A DNA stretch of 64,000 bases from Procambarus clarkii (lineage: Eukaryota; Arthropoda; Malacostraca; Decapoda; Cambaridae): positions 4,393,165 to 4,457,164 of the forward strand of contig NC_091216.1 in the NCBI RefSeq assembly GCF_040958095.1, written 5' to 3'. The translations under genes were made by a program, and so were the position numbers. How positions within the stretch are numbered: position 1 is the first letter of the stretch; every line of letters begins with the position of its first letter. The notes under the pieces are model-generated. The model was not told the origin of the DNA. It saw only the letters and a list, made by a program, of their open reading frames with translations, and made no database searches. Below, piece by piece: positions 47,691 to 57,862 of this stretch.

Positions 47691-48475
47691 AGTGGTCTGG
47701 GGACAGTGAGGGAGTCTGTGGTGGTGAAGTGTGTCAGTGGTCTGGGGACAGTGGTCTGGGGACAGTGGTCTGGGGACAGTGGTCTGGGGACAGTGGTCTG
47801 GGGACAGTGGTCTGGGGACAGTGGTCTGGGGACAGTGGTCTGGTGACAGTGGTCTGGGGACAGTGGTCTGGGGACAGTGGTCTGGGGACAGTGGTCTGGG
47901 GACAGTGGTCTGGGGACAGTGGTCTGGGGACAGTGGTCTGGGGACAGTGGTCTGGGGACAGTGGTCTGGGGACAGTGGTCTAGGGACAGTGGTCTGGGGA
48001 CAGTGGTCTGGGGACAGTGGTCTGGGGGACAGTGAGGGAGCCTGTGGTGGTCAAGTGTCAGTGGTCTGGGGACAGTGGTCTGGGGACAGAGGGGGAGCCT
48101 GTGGTGGTGAAGTGGGACAGTGGTCTGGAGACAGTGGTCTGGGGACAGTGAGGGAGCCTGTGGTGGTCAAGTGTCAGTGGTCTGGGAACAGTGGTCTGGG
48201 GACAGAGGGGGAGCCTGTGGTGGTGAAGTGGGACAGTGGTCTGGGGACAGTGGTCTGGGGACAGTGGTCTGGGGACAGTGAGGGAGCCTGTGGTGGTCAA
48301 GTGTGTCAGTGGTCTGGGGACAGTGGTCTGGGGACAGTGGTCTGGGGACAGTGGTCTGGGGACAGTGGGGGAGCCTGTGGTGGTGAAGTGTGTCAGTGGT
48401 CTGGGGACAGTGGTCTGGGGACAGTGGTCTGGGGACAGTGGGGGAGCCTGTGGTGGTCAAGTGTGTCAGTGGACG
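47691..48475 (+). repeat. 14-bp minisatellite B with longer interspersed blocks
   Basis: The unit is GGGGACAGTGGTCT, tandem and nearly perfect. Intermittent inserts of AGGGAGCCTGTGGTGGT followed by GAAGTG or CAAGTG mark composite units and recur five or more times after 48030. Open frames of up to 275 codons are repeat artefacts. Confidence 0.94.
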
Positions 48476-48679
48476 GGCCATGGTTGGGAAGGCTGTCAGT
48501 GGCAGGTCGTAGACTTTTGCTACGTCAAACTTTTGAAATATTAGTCAATATTTTGTAATGTGGGCTTTTGTAGTCGTTAACTACACGCAGCATTTCACAT
48601 TACATTATTAAACTTATTTATTTACCCGTTTTTTAAACACACACACACGCGCGCGCACATTGTGTGTGTGTGAGTAAGA
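48476..48679. other. Spacer with alternating purine/pyrimidine microsatellite
   Basis: This is AT-rich unique sequence plus (CA)n(CG)n(CA)n, then TT and (GT)n at about 48637-48672. The microsatellite is near-palindromic and of Z-DNA-forming composition. Confidence 0.7.
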
Positions 48680-49025
48680 GGAAGGGGAGACATGATAACC
48701 ACTTACAAAATTCTCAGGGGAATTGACAGGGTGGACAAAGACAAACTCTTTAGCGCGGGTGGAACACGAACGAGGGGACACAGGTGGAAACTTAGTACCC
48801 AGATGAGCCAAAGAGACGTTAGAAAGAATTTTTTCAGGGTCAAGGTAGTTAACAATTGGAATGCATTAGGTAGTGCTGTGGAGGAGGCAGACTCCAGACA
48901 CAGTTTCAAATATAGATATGATAGAGCCCAATAGGCTCAGGAATCTGTACACCAGTTGATTGACAGTTGAGAGGCGGGACCAAAGAGCCAGAGCTCAACC
49001 CCCAGAAACACAACTAGGTGAGTAC
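48680..49025 (+). pseudogene. CR1-like LINE fragment: extreme C-terminus and 3' end
   Basis: The frame 48692-48934 encodes MITTYKILRGIDRVDKDKLF, then TRGHRWKL, RKNFFRVKVVNNWN and SFKYRYDRAQ. This is the terminal region of CR1/Jockey-like elements and the same region as the minus-strand fragment at 46718. It ends with a short 3' tail with CAACTAGGTGAGTAC. It is severely 5'-truncated, consistent with target-primed integration. Confidence 0.78.
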
Positions 49026-49690
49026 AGCGGGGGTCGCGGGGTCGCGCTCTACGATAAACGCCAATATTTTTCGGTTAATTAAGACTACAGTGACAGATCA
49101 CAGATCTAGGGGTATCACAAAGTGTATAACCACCGCGAATAGGAAAGAAAAATACTCTGCAATCACTAGAACTTTGTGTTAAACATTGAATTCACCAGAC
49201 AGGCCATGTGGGAGGGCCACGAGGCTCTGTTTACATTTGGGGCTCCAGTGATCAGTGGTACAGTAAATTAGTGAACTGTAACACAACAGTCAACACGATA
49301 CAGTGACTGACTCCAGAGCTTTATGTTAGATAGAGAAGAACCGCCATCATCAATCTACTAGAACTTAGTGAATCACCACGTGGGAGGCGACGACGGATCA
49401 CCATCGTCATCCAGACATCGCCAGTATTCATCTAGTTGTGCGAGCGGGAGGCTGACTGGTAGGTAGCCTCTCTCGTCAATTATTCAGGTGTACAGAGTGA
49501 GGCAAAATATTATCAGATTCTTGTTTTGGATATCATATATATATTTAAAATCTCAAAGTGGCTCATTTTGGTTAGAGGTTGACACTTACGGGACCCTCGT
49601 AACACAAGCACGCACACGCAAAACCATACACACACACACACAACCGTACAGTCAGGGGAGAAAAGATTAATACCTTTTGTGGAAAGGGGA
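49026..49690. other. Unassigned unique interval
   Basis: There is no open frame above 60 codons that looks like protein, and no inverted ends. A short (AC)n run lies at about 49628-49642. I see no feature to name. Confidence 0.5.
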
Positions 49691-50085
49691 ATAGACCTCA
49701 CTCATACTCACCCCCCCCTCTCTTACCCCCCTCCATCTCACTAACCCAATACACTCCCCTCCCCCCACTCCCACTCAACCCCACAACTGACTGCAAATAC
49801 ACGCACACACACACACACACACCTGACCAGAAGTCACCATCTCCGCCCCTCCTACCCCCCAGCTCCCCCTGCATCCCCCATACACACACTCTCCCCCTCT
49901 CTCTCTCACCACTCCCACCTCTCTCCCCTCTCTCCCTCTCCCCCTCCCTCCCTCTCTCCCTGTCTCTCTCTCCTTTTTTTCCCAATCTCCTTCTCTCCTC
50001 CTATCTCCCTCTCCTCCCTCGCTCTCCGTACCCTCCCTCTCTCCTTCCTCTCTCCCCCTCTCCTTCCTCTCTCCCCCCCTCTCTG

Positions 50086-50120
<35 letters not shown>

Positions 50121-50298
50121 ATCCCTGGTGACGCTCGCCCATCCTCACCAACTTCACACGCCTCACACTGTCCCAAAACACCACCCTCCCCCTTCCCCTA
50201 TACACAAACACCCCCGCGCACGCGTGCACACACACACACACACACATGCCCGCACACACACACAAACACACATGCCCACACACACACAAACACACATG

Positions 50299-50334
<36 letters not shown>

Positions 50335-50336
50335 CC

Positions 50337-50368
<32 letters not shown>
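49691..50368. repeat. Polypyrimidine tract and (AC)n microsatellites
   Basis: The plus strand is nearly pure C/T from 49900 to 50086 (CTCTCCCCCT-type repeats), and (AC)n runs lie at 49800-49822, 50088-50118 and 50226-50368. Apparent Cys-Val or Glu/Arg/Gly-rich frames on the minus strand are low-complexity artefacts. Confidence 0.85.
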
Positions 50369-50370
<2 letters not shown>

Positions 50371-50979
50371 ATCTTGCTTGATCTGATATTTACCTTAAAT
50401 GAGTCGGATATAAGGGAAGTCATGTTGGAAGCCCCTCTGGGAATGAGTGATCATAGTGTATTGTGCTTTGAGTACCTGGTTGAGCTAGGAATTATCTCCC
50501 CCAAAAAAGAAATGGGAAAAAAAGGGCAGGCGTACCGAAAAGGAAACTATGAGATGAATAAATTCCTTAGGGATATACAATGGGACACAGAACTCAGAAC
50601 CAAGTCCGTACAAGACATGACGGACTATATCAACCAAAAGTGTCAGGAGGCTGAAAGCAGGTTTGTCCCGGCCCAACAGAAAAAAATAGAGAAGCAAAAG
50701 AAGAATCCATGGTTTACTAGGGAATGTACGAAAGCAAAGGAGCTGAACAAAAAAGCATGGAGGAACTTCCGTAATAACAGAACACCTGAAAGTAGAGAGA
50801 TACCAGAGAGAACCAGGAACGAGTATGTTAGTGTGAGAAGAGCAGCTGAGAAAAGGTATGAAAATGATATAACTAACAAATCCAAGACCGAACCAAAACT
50901 ATTACACAGTCACATCAGGAGGAAGACAACAGTGAAGGAACAGGTGATAAAACAAAGTTCCAGGAGGTCTTTACAATAG
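50369..50979 (+). pseudogene. Endonuclease C-terminus and linker of the CR1-like LINE
   Basis: [16 protein letters not shown] and [14 protein letters not shown] carry the conserved SDH motif that closes the apurinic-type endonuclease domain. A Lys/Glu-rich linker follows (NPWFTRECTKAKELNKKAWR and VSVRRAAEKRYE). A frameshift near 50950 leads to a stop at 50979, while the next frame continues with FQEVFTIEQGEV. Confidence 0.8.
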
Positions 50980-51956
50980 AACAAGGAGAAGTCACGGCAC
51001 TAGGAGAGGTGGCAGCAAACCAGGCGACCTTGGAAAAGTTCGACATTACAAGAGATGAGGTCAAGAAGCACCTATTGGGGCTGGACGTGAGAAAAGCTGT
51101 TTGGCTGGACGGAATCTCACCATGGGTATTGAAAGAGTGTGCAGGAGCACTTTATTTGCCACTCTTCATAGTGTATAGTAGGTCACTGGAAACAGGAGAC
51201 CTACCAGAAATATGGAAGACGGCTAATGTAGTCCCAATATACAAAAAGGGTGACAGACAAGAGGCACTGAACTGGCACAGAGGCCAGTGTCCTTGACTTG
51301 TATACCATGCAAGGTGATGGAGAAGATTGTGAGAAAAAACCTAGTAAAACATCTGGAGAGACGAGACTTCGTGACAACCCATAAACATGGGTTCAGGGAG
51401 GGTAAATCTTGCCTTACAGGCTTAATAGAATTCTACGATCAGGTGACAAAGATTAAGCAAGAAAGAGAAGGATGGGAGGACTGCATTTTTTTGGACTGTT
51501 GGAAAGCCTTTGACACAGTACCCCGTAAAAGGCTGATGCATAAGCTGGAGAAACAGGCAGAAGTAATTGGTAGGGCGCTCCAGTGGATAAGGGAGTACCT
51601 AAGCAATAGGAAGCAGAGAGTTACAGTGAGGGGTGAGACCTCAGACTGGTGTGAAGTCAACAGTGGAGTCCCACAGGGCTCTGTACTCGGACCTATCCTG
51701 TTTCTGATATATGCAAATGATCTCCCAGAGGGTATAGACTCATTCCTCTCAATGTTTGATGACGACGCCAAAATTATGAGAAGGATTGAGACAGAGGAGG
51801 ACAGCTTGAGGCTTCAAGAAGACCTGGACCAGCTGCAGGAATGGTCAAGCGAATAGTTATTAGAGTTTAACCCAAGCAAATGTAATGTAATGAAGATAGG
51901 GGTAGGAAGCAGGAGACCAGATACAAGGTATCATTTGGGGAATGAAATACTTCAGG

Positions 51957-51991
<35 letters not shown>

Positions 51992-52096
51992 GGGGGTTGA
52001 TATCACGCCAGACCTGTCTCCTGAAGCTCATATCAAGAGGATAACATCAGTGACATATGCCAGGTTGGCTAACATAAGAATGGCCTTTAGAAGTAA
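50980..52096 (+). pseudogene. Reverse transcriptase of the CR1-like LINE
   Basis: The blocks are KHLLGLDVRKAVWLDGISP, WKTANVVPIYKKGDR, a frameshift near 51280, SLTCIPCKVMEKIV, HGFREGKSCLTGL, CIFLDCWKAFDTVP (motif A), VNSGVPQGSVLGPILFLIYA (motif B) and MFDDDAKI (motif C, where FADDA is usual, so Ala to Asp). A TAG at about 51854-51856 interrupts WSSE..LLEFNPSKC. An expanded (GA)n at 51961-51987 and a one-base insertion follow, then DITPDLSPEAHIKRI. It is not functional. Confidence 0.82.
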
Positions 52097-52174
52097 GTAA
52101 ATAATTGTCAAAAGAAGGCACCAAACCGGGAAGGCTATGTAGCACTATCAAATGTGCGGAATAATCAAAGGGCG

Positions 52175-52798
52175 CTAAACATCACTAAGGAGGCCAAAAC
52201 GAGAACAAAAATGCATAAGGCGAACGATATAAAAAGTATCCGAGTCACCAAGAATTCTATTGAGGGACAGGTGACCGCGAGGGGTGGTTGGAGAGCAAGA
52301 CACATGCTCGTCCTGGAAGTCAGGACATTCAAGAAGGACATGCACGACCGTAAGAGGGACAATACAATTAGGACAATAAGGAGCAGGGTGGCGCTCCATC
52401 AAGTGACCATGGGTTAAGCGAGTATGGCCAATACGCAACCTTGCCAGAGCTGTTTCCCATCGCCAGTTACGGTGGTAGGAGGACGACCACGAGGAAACAC
52501 AACACTTAAGAGTACGTAGTTTGTTACCAGTAACAGACGACCAAGAAGCCTGCCAACGGGTAATGACAAAGGAATGGATAACCGGGTAAAAGTCGGAATA
52601 TGGAATACCTTTACGAGAGATGGGACAAGAGCGGACAGTTTCCTTGGCGGCAGCATCCGCACGCTCATTTAAAGACACACCAATATGGCTGGGAACCCAA
52701 CAAAACTCAACTGACTTAAATTTACTGTGAACAAGAAACAGCCAATGCTGGATCTCGACAACTACTGGATGAACCAGATTAAAGGACCCGAGAGCCAT
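52175..52798 (-). pseudogene. RNase H C-terminal part and CCHC region of LINE 2
   Basis: This 207-codon frame contains EFCWVPSHIGVSLNERADAA (RNase H His and last Asp), WRWETALARLRIGHTRLTHG, and CPNCIVPLTVVHVLLEC, an intact CX2CX7HX4C zinc-binding pattern. It is the best preserved part of the element. Confidence 0.83.
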
Positions 52799-52824
52799 GA
52801 GGGCACTACGAGAGTCAACAACAA

Positions 52825-53330
52825 CTACAAAGGAAGACTGACAACGAGAAAGCAGGAGACGAAGAGCATAGAGAATAGCATAAAGCTGTACTGTAAAGAT
52901 GCTAATCTCCGGAGGTAAGCGTCACATATAAGTGCGATCAGGAAAAACAACAGAGTAGCCAACACCGTCCACAGACTTAGACCCATCAGGAAAGACAAAA
53001 ACGGAGCGGGAGTGAGAAGAAAAGTGCTCAAGGAAGAAGCATTTTAGAACTGTAGGAGGGGTAAAAGCTTTAGTGATGCGGGTCAAGGATGTACAAAACC
53101 GCGGAAGGGGGGGACTCCACGGGGGCAAAGAAGGAACAACACGAGGAGAAACACTAGAAATACGAATGGAAAGAGAATCCTGTAGGCGAGATAACTGAAC
53201 AGAAAGAGGGAGGTGATGAAAAGGAACAGGAACCGCAGGAGGGGTAAAAGTTAAAGCACGACAGACGCGAGAGGAAGGATGTTGTAAGGACCTCGCAAGA
53301 TAGCGAAGACAGTAGCGAACACGGCGGCCC
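52825..53330 (-). pseudogene. RNase H N-terminal part of LINE 2
   Basis: PDGSKSVDGVGYSVVFPDR corresponds to the first catalytic block (FIDASKSADG in the sister copy, here with PDG in place of IDA). The Glu block and the DSRSALMAL block follow in shifted frames toward 52798. Upstream sequence is the RT connection region (CTSLTRITKAFTPPT). Confidence 0.7.
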
Positions 53331-53905
53331 TAGAGAGACAGGAAGCCAGTGTCAACATACAAGCTAAGGATGGGAGTCGAACGAAAGGCACCAGAACTGA
53401 GGCGCAACCCAGTATGGTGCAAAGCATCAAGTCGGCGAAGAGTAGAAGGAGAAGCAGACGAGTTAGCAGGGCAACCATAATCGAGCTTAGACAGGATGAG
53501 AGAGGAATGTAAAGCAAGGAGAGTGTGCCTATCCGCCCCCCAAGAAGTGTGGGACAATACCCGAAGGAGGGGTAAGGGCCTAAGAGCACTCAACACTGAG
53601 GTAAGAGATATGGGGAGACCAAGACAAACGAGTGTCAAGAAAGGAACGACGAGAGAGGAAACTGCGGAGAAAGAGAGGGAGATGACCACGAAGGCCAAAA
53701 GAGTGAAGTTGGGATAGAATATGATATCGCCAAGTGGTGTCGTAAGCCTTTTCCAGGTCAAAAAAGGACGGCAACAACGGAGGTCTTCACAGCAAAAGCA
53801 GTACGAATATAGACCTCCAAGTTCACCAGGACATCTGTTGTGCTGCGGCACTTGCGGAAACCAAATTGAGAAGGGGAGAGGAGGTGATGGTGTTCCAGGA
53901 ACCAC
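53330..53905 (-). pseudogene. Reverse transcriptase of LINE 2 with catalytic-core deletion
   Basis: RT motif A (FFDLEKAYDTTW) is intact and followed by SQLHSFGLRGHLPLFLRSFL, but the next residues jump straight to DTRLSWSPHISYLSVECS, which in LINE 1 lies about 125 residues further on. The deletion junction is at about 53636-53644. It removes motif B and the catalytic YVDD box, so no active RT can be made from this copy. Confidence 0.85.
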
Positions 53906-54033
53906 ATCAGCCGAACGTTTACCATACGTTCAAAGAGTTTGCAGACACAACTTGTGAGGGCAATAGGGCGAAAGTTCTTAGGGGAAGTACCCAGAGACCC
54001 CGGCTTGCGAACAGGGAGGACAACGGCATCGAG

Positions 54034-54525
54034 CTAGTCCTCAGGGACTGACGACGACTCCCAGATCCGATTATAGAGACTCAGTAAATACTGAGATGTG
54101 CACGGAGGGAGATGGCGAAGCATTTCATAATGAATACCATCGGAGCCCGCCTCTGTAGAACCGCAGAGCGCCAGGGCAGAACGAACTTCAGAGAGAGAGA
54201 AGGGATCATTATAGGGAAGCCGAAGACGAGTGCAGAAATCTACGGGATGAGACTCAAGGGCAGGTTTACGAAGAAGGAAAGATTGGGGAAGATGAAGACC
54301 AAAGCTAACAGAAAAAAAGTGGGAACCCAGTTCGGAAGCGACCTGCAACGGGTCCGCCACAAGACTACCATGGAGGTGAAGGACCAGTGAAACATCGGGA
54401 ACGAACTTACCCGCTATCTTGTGGATACTCTTCCAGATCTGTGGCAGAGGAGTTTCGGACGTAATTGTGGAGACATAAGATGCCCAACATTCACGCTTAG
54501 CAGTACGAATGGCCCTTCGGGCCAC
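54034..54525 (-). pseudogene. Linker and N-terminal RT region of LINE 2
   Basis: A clean 163-codon stretch contains RRAIRTAKRECWASYVSTI, DPLQVASELGSHFFSVS, EVRSALALCGSTEAGSDG and IHYEMLRHLPPCTSQYLLSL. It corresponds to 21860-22330 of LINE 1 and ends at a stop before the DWLDAVVLP block. Confidence 0.8.
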
Positions 54526-54899
54526 TGCACTCGCTTTCCGAAAGAAAAGAAAAGAATCGGCCGTCTGACGACAGTGGTGCCTCTACCAGGATGAACGCTT
54601 ACAGCGGACAGCCCGAGCACAGGCCGCATTCCACCAGGGAACGCACTTCCATGGACCCCGAGAGGAAGAGCAAGGAATAGAGCGGAGGGCAGCGTCGAAG
54701 ACAGTGTCATGAAAAAGGAGGAGAGCACGAGGAAGAGGCAGAAGGGAGAGGTCAGAGAGAGCAGCACTGAGGGTAAATAGGTCCCAGTCCGCCTTAGGAA
54801 ACTGCCACTTAGGGAAGGAGAGGGAAGGGCGAAAAGAGAAAAAGGAAACAAGGATGGGGAAATGGTCACTGCCATGGAGGTTATCAAAAACCTGCCACG

Positions 54900-55545
54900 T
54901 GAAATCTTACTAAAGAGAAGAAGAGCAGAGAGAAAGATCAAGACAGGAAAGGGTGCAGGTCCGAGAGTCCAAATAAGTGGGCTCAACAGAATTCAGAAGA
55001 GACAGGGAAGAAAAGAGGATAAACGGCTATAGAAGGCGACCTCGCTTCATCAGAACATCACCCCAAAGAGAATGACGATAATTGAAATCACCCAGCAGGA
55101 GCACAGGCTTCGGCAAGGAGTCCAGGAGGTGTTTCAAATCAAGAAGAGAAAGTGGGACACTCGGGGGAAGATAAATGGAACAAACTGTGTACCATTTCCC
55201 CACAAAGATACGAGCAGCAGAACAATGGAGAGGTGAAGGAAAAAGTAAGGGGACAAAGGGAACATCAGCGCGAAGCGAGAGCAGAAGAATTAGGAGCCCC
55301 AGCAACAGCTGGTGGGGGGAGAGAGAAAAGAATAGCCACGAAAACGACCAGGACGAACACCAAGCTCCTGGAGACAGACACAAAGGGGCGAAAACCGCGA
55401 AATAAGAAGTTGGAGTTCGAGGAAATTGGCGTAATAACCTCGAACGTTCCATTGAAGAATAGACATCGACGAGAAGAGAAAGGACAACAACAGAGAACAA
55501 ATAAGAAACAAAGGCGAAAGAGCAACAAAGCACGTCAAAGAATAT
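54900..55545 (-). pseudogene. Apurinic-type endonuclease domain of LINE 2
   Basis: MSILQWNVRGYYANF and CVCLQE lie in one frame (55538-55290). After a shift the frame ending at 55027 carries WYTVCSIYLPP and GDFNYRHSLWGDV, with the canonical Asn retained, unlike LINE 1. A further shift follows before the SDH region near 54870. Confidence 0.8.
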
Positions 55546-55599
55546 CAGGGTCGGGATCAGGGTCAGCAAAGTCAGGGTTAGGGGCATGGGTAAACTGAG

Positions 55600-56876
55600 C
55601 AAAGACGGAGGGAAGAAAGCAGGAGAACAGACCAGAGGTGGGCGGGCGGGGTCCGGAGGAGGAGGAGGAGGACGAAGAGGAGGAGACAATGGAGAGGAGA
55701 AGTCAAGGACAGCAGCAGGAAGAGGGGGAGGAGAAAGAGGGGAGTGCACTTCAGCAAGGGCAGCAACCGAGAGGGAAGCAGGGGCCAAAGAAACCTCCTT
55801 AGCAGGAACAGGGAGAGCAACCACTGAAATGGGAGAGGAAGGAGCAATAGAGCCAGTAGTAGGGGCTGAGGAAGAAAGCGAAGCCTTCTTACCCGCCGGG
55901 GATGAGGAAGGAGAGGAGCCAGGCTTACGCTTCTGACGTAAAGAGACCGGTGTCCCAGCAACTACGTACCGGGCAACGGATTCCAGCGTCTCAACAGGAG
56001 AAGCCGTATGAGAGTACACACGACGGCCGTTAGGAGAGCGATGGACATCCGCCTGCACCGACAGGGAGTGACAATAGATGGAGGAGAAGGATGCGAAGGA
56101 GGATCGGAGGAAGAAGACACAGGAGACATGACAGACCGGGCAGAAAAAAGGGGAACCCTAGACAGAGGACCAGGAAGGGGACCCTTTGGGACAGAACTCA
56201 AAGGAACAGAGGAGGGGGCAGTGGGCGCATCAGGGTCCAAAACCCGGAAACCGTTGTGAGTCTGAGGAAGATGGGAAGGACTAGGAAAGGAAGAGCGCAA
56301 CACGCGAGCATAAGAGACGTTAGCATAAGGCGGGAGCCGGTGAACCTGGTGCCTCGCTTCGGGAAAAGATAAACGCTCCCGGTGCTTCAAGTTGAGGACG
56401 GCTGCCTCAAGCTTGTAATGGATACAGGCACGGGAGAAGGTAGGATGGGCCTCACCGCAGTTGAGGCAGGGAGCTTGGGGAGAAGTGCACTCCGACTTAG
56501 AGTGACCTTCACCCCCAGACAAAGGGCAGACAGAGACAGTCCCAGAGCAGCAGAGGGCACCATGTTTAAACCTCCAGCATTTGATACAAAGCCGAGGAGA
56601 AGGAATATACTCCTGGACAGAGCACCTGGCACCAGCAAGAATGACAGAGGATGGAAGGGTCCTACCATCAAAGGTGATCTTCACAACTCGAAGGGGTTGA
56701 CGGCGACGACCACGAGGGCGACGAGTAAACGAGTCTACCTGGAGGACAGAATGGCCTTGGACAGACAGAATGGCCTTGGGCATCAAGGATATGCCAAATG
56801 TCATCGTGGCAGTCCTGCAGATTCCGAACACCGGTTGCAACATGGGGTTGGAAAAGAATAGTGCCAACACTGGCAT
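55600..56876 (-). pseudogene. ORF1 (gag-like) C-terminal half of LINE 2 with zinc knuckles
   Basis: The knuckle cluster reads CIKCWRFKHGALCC (CX2CX4HX4C), then CPLSGGEGHSKSEC (same spacing with the second Cys replaced by Ser), then CLNCGEAHPTFSRAC. A Ser/Pro-rich tail follows, switching frame near 56060 to the frame with ETLESVARYVVAGTPVSLRQ. A short tandem duplication of CCAAGGCCATTCTGTC near 56750-56780 disturbs the frame just upstream. The predicted role is nucleic-acid binding. Confidence 0.78.
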
Positions 56877-57291
56877 TCAACCGAGCGTTCCTTGAGACCC
56901 GAACAGGGATCTCGCCAAGGCAGGATAAGGCAGCCAAGCGGGAAGCTGCATCCTGAGAAGCAGCAGCAACGACACGTGTGCCGAGACAAGTGGGGTTGAA
57001 GGTAACAGACGCATTCACGGAATCAACGAGATGCCGATGGATGGAGAAACCATCAGGAGTTGCAGAATCAAGAGGGAGGAGATCAAAGTATTTGGCCCAC
57101 GAAGCAGGACCAAACAAGGCCTGATATGCATCAGTACAGGAAGGAAACGAGCGAGTGCGGCCGTGGCGCTGATGGCGTTGAGAACCCCCAGAGAGAGAGG
57201 GGTCAAAAGGCGCAGTAGTCACAACGAGAGATTTAGCCGCACCAGGGGACGAAGTGGTCACCACTGGGGGCTTGAGGCTCGACCCAACCAC
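56668..57291 (-). pseudogene. ORF1 N-terminal half of LINE 2
   Basis: This 207-codon frame carries GPASWAKYFDLLPL and SRLAALSCLGEIPVRVSRNA. It matches no domain I can name but sits where ORF1p of I-type elements begins. It overlaps the knuckle-containing frame and is separated from it by a frameshift near 56770-56870. The true start may lie further upstream (57541-57233 in another frame). Confidence 0.6.
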
Positions 57292-57862
57292 AGAGGGAGG
57301 GAAGGGAGCTGGGGAAAGAAATCAGGAAGGTCAAAGGAGGAGCAAGGTCGGGGCCCAATGCAGCGGGGGCTACAGAGCCTGGTCTTCCAATATAGGCCGA
57401 CTCGGGGGCTTGGTCGCCCACCCCACGTGCCTGAGAGGGTACAACAGAAACATTCGGCGACTTATAGACGAAGAGAGAGAAATTCATCCACGAATGTGCC
57501 CCCATACCCACCATGGAGCCACAATTAGAGGCAGGACACAAAACAGGAAGCTATTGCCGATCATGCCGGGACCTTGCAGGGGTGCGTCATGAGTATACGC
57601 CCCACAAACGCCAACCTTAAGAACCGTCAGTCCGTTGAGATCGGGTTCAGCGACGAAAGGGGGATTGACAATAAAAGGTTCCCCTCGCTCTCGACGTCGG
57701 GTACTACAGTTCTACGGGTGCAAGAGTATGCCTCCTCAAGCACCCGGACGTCAAAATAGAAGAAGTCCAAAGGAAAAACCAAAACAAGCAAAAGGTTGGC
57801 AGAAAACGACAAGCAGATAGGAGAAGAGGGGGGAGAAAAACGAAACAAAAGGATATAGTCAC

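Larger units (their letters stand above)
50369..52096 (+). mobile_element. CR1-like LINE, internal part (endonuclease C-terminus to RT)
   Basis: The piece is 5'-truncated at an (AC)n tract and interrupted on the right at the 3' end of the minus-strand I-type LINE. It contains the last part of the endonuclease, a basic linker and an RT with several frameshifts. It represents a different family from the RNase-H-bearing LINEs. Confidence 0.82.
52097..57848 (-). mobile_element. I-type LINE 2, nearly full length, inactivated
   Basis: On the minus strand the order is ORF1 (57.5-55.6 kb), endonuclease (55.5-54.9), RT (54.5-53.3), RNase H (53.1-52.6) and CCHC C-terminus (52.4-52.2). The 3' end shares TAGCACTATCAAA-type sequence with the 3' end of LINE 1, and the 3' boundary lies at about 52097 inside the CR1-like LINE. 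The CR1-like sequence does not resume beyond 57848, where the 23-bp minisatellite begins. Multiple frameshifts and a ~380-bp internal RT deletion inactivate it. Confidence 0.85.

Noticed and set aside
49698..50423. Arg/Glu/Gly-rich and Cys-Val-rich minus-strand frames
   Set aside because: They are translations of polypyrimidine/polypurine and (AC)n low-complexity DNA.
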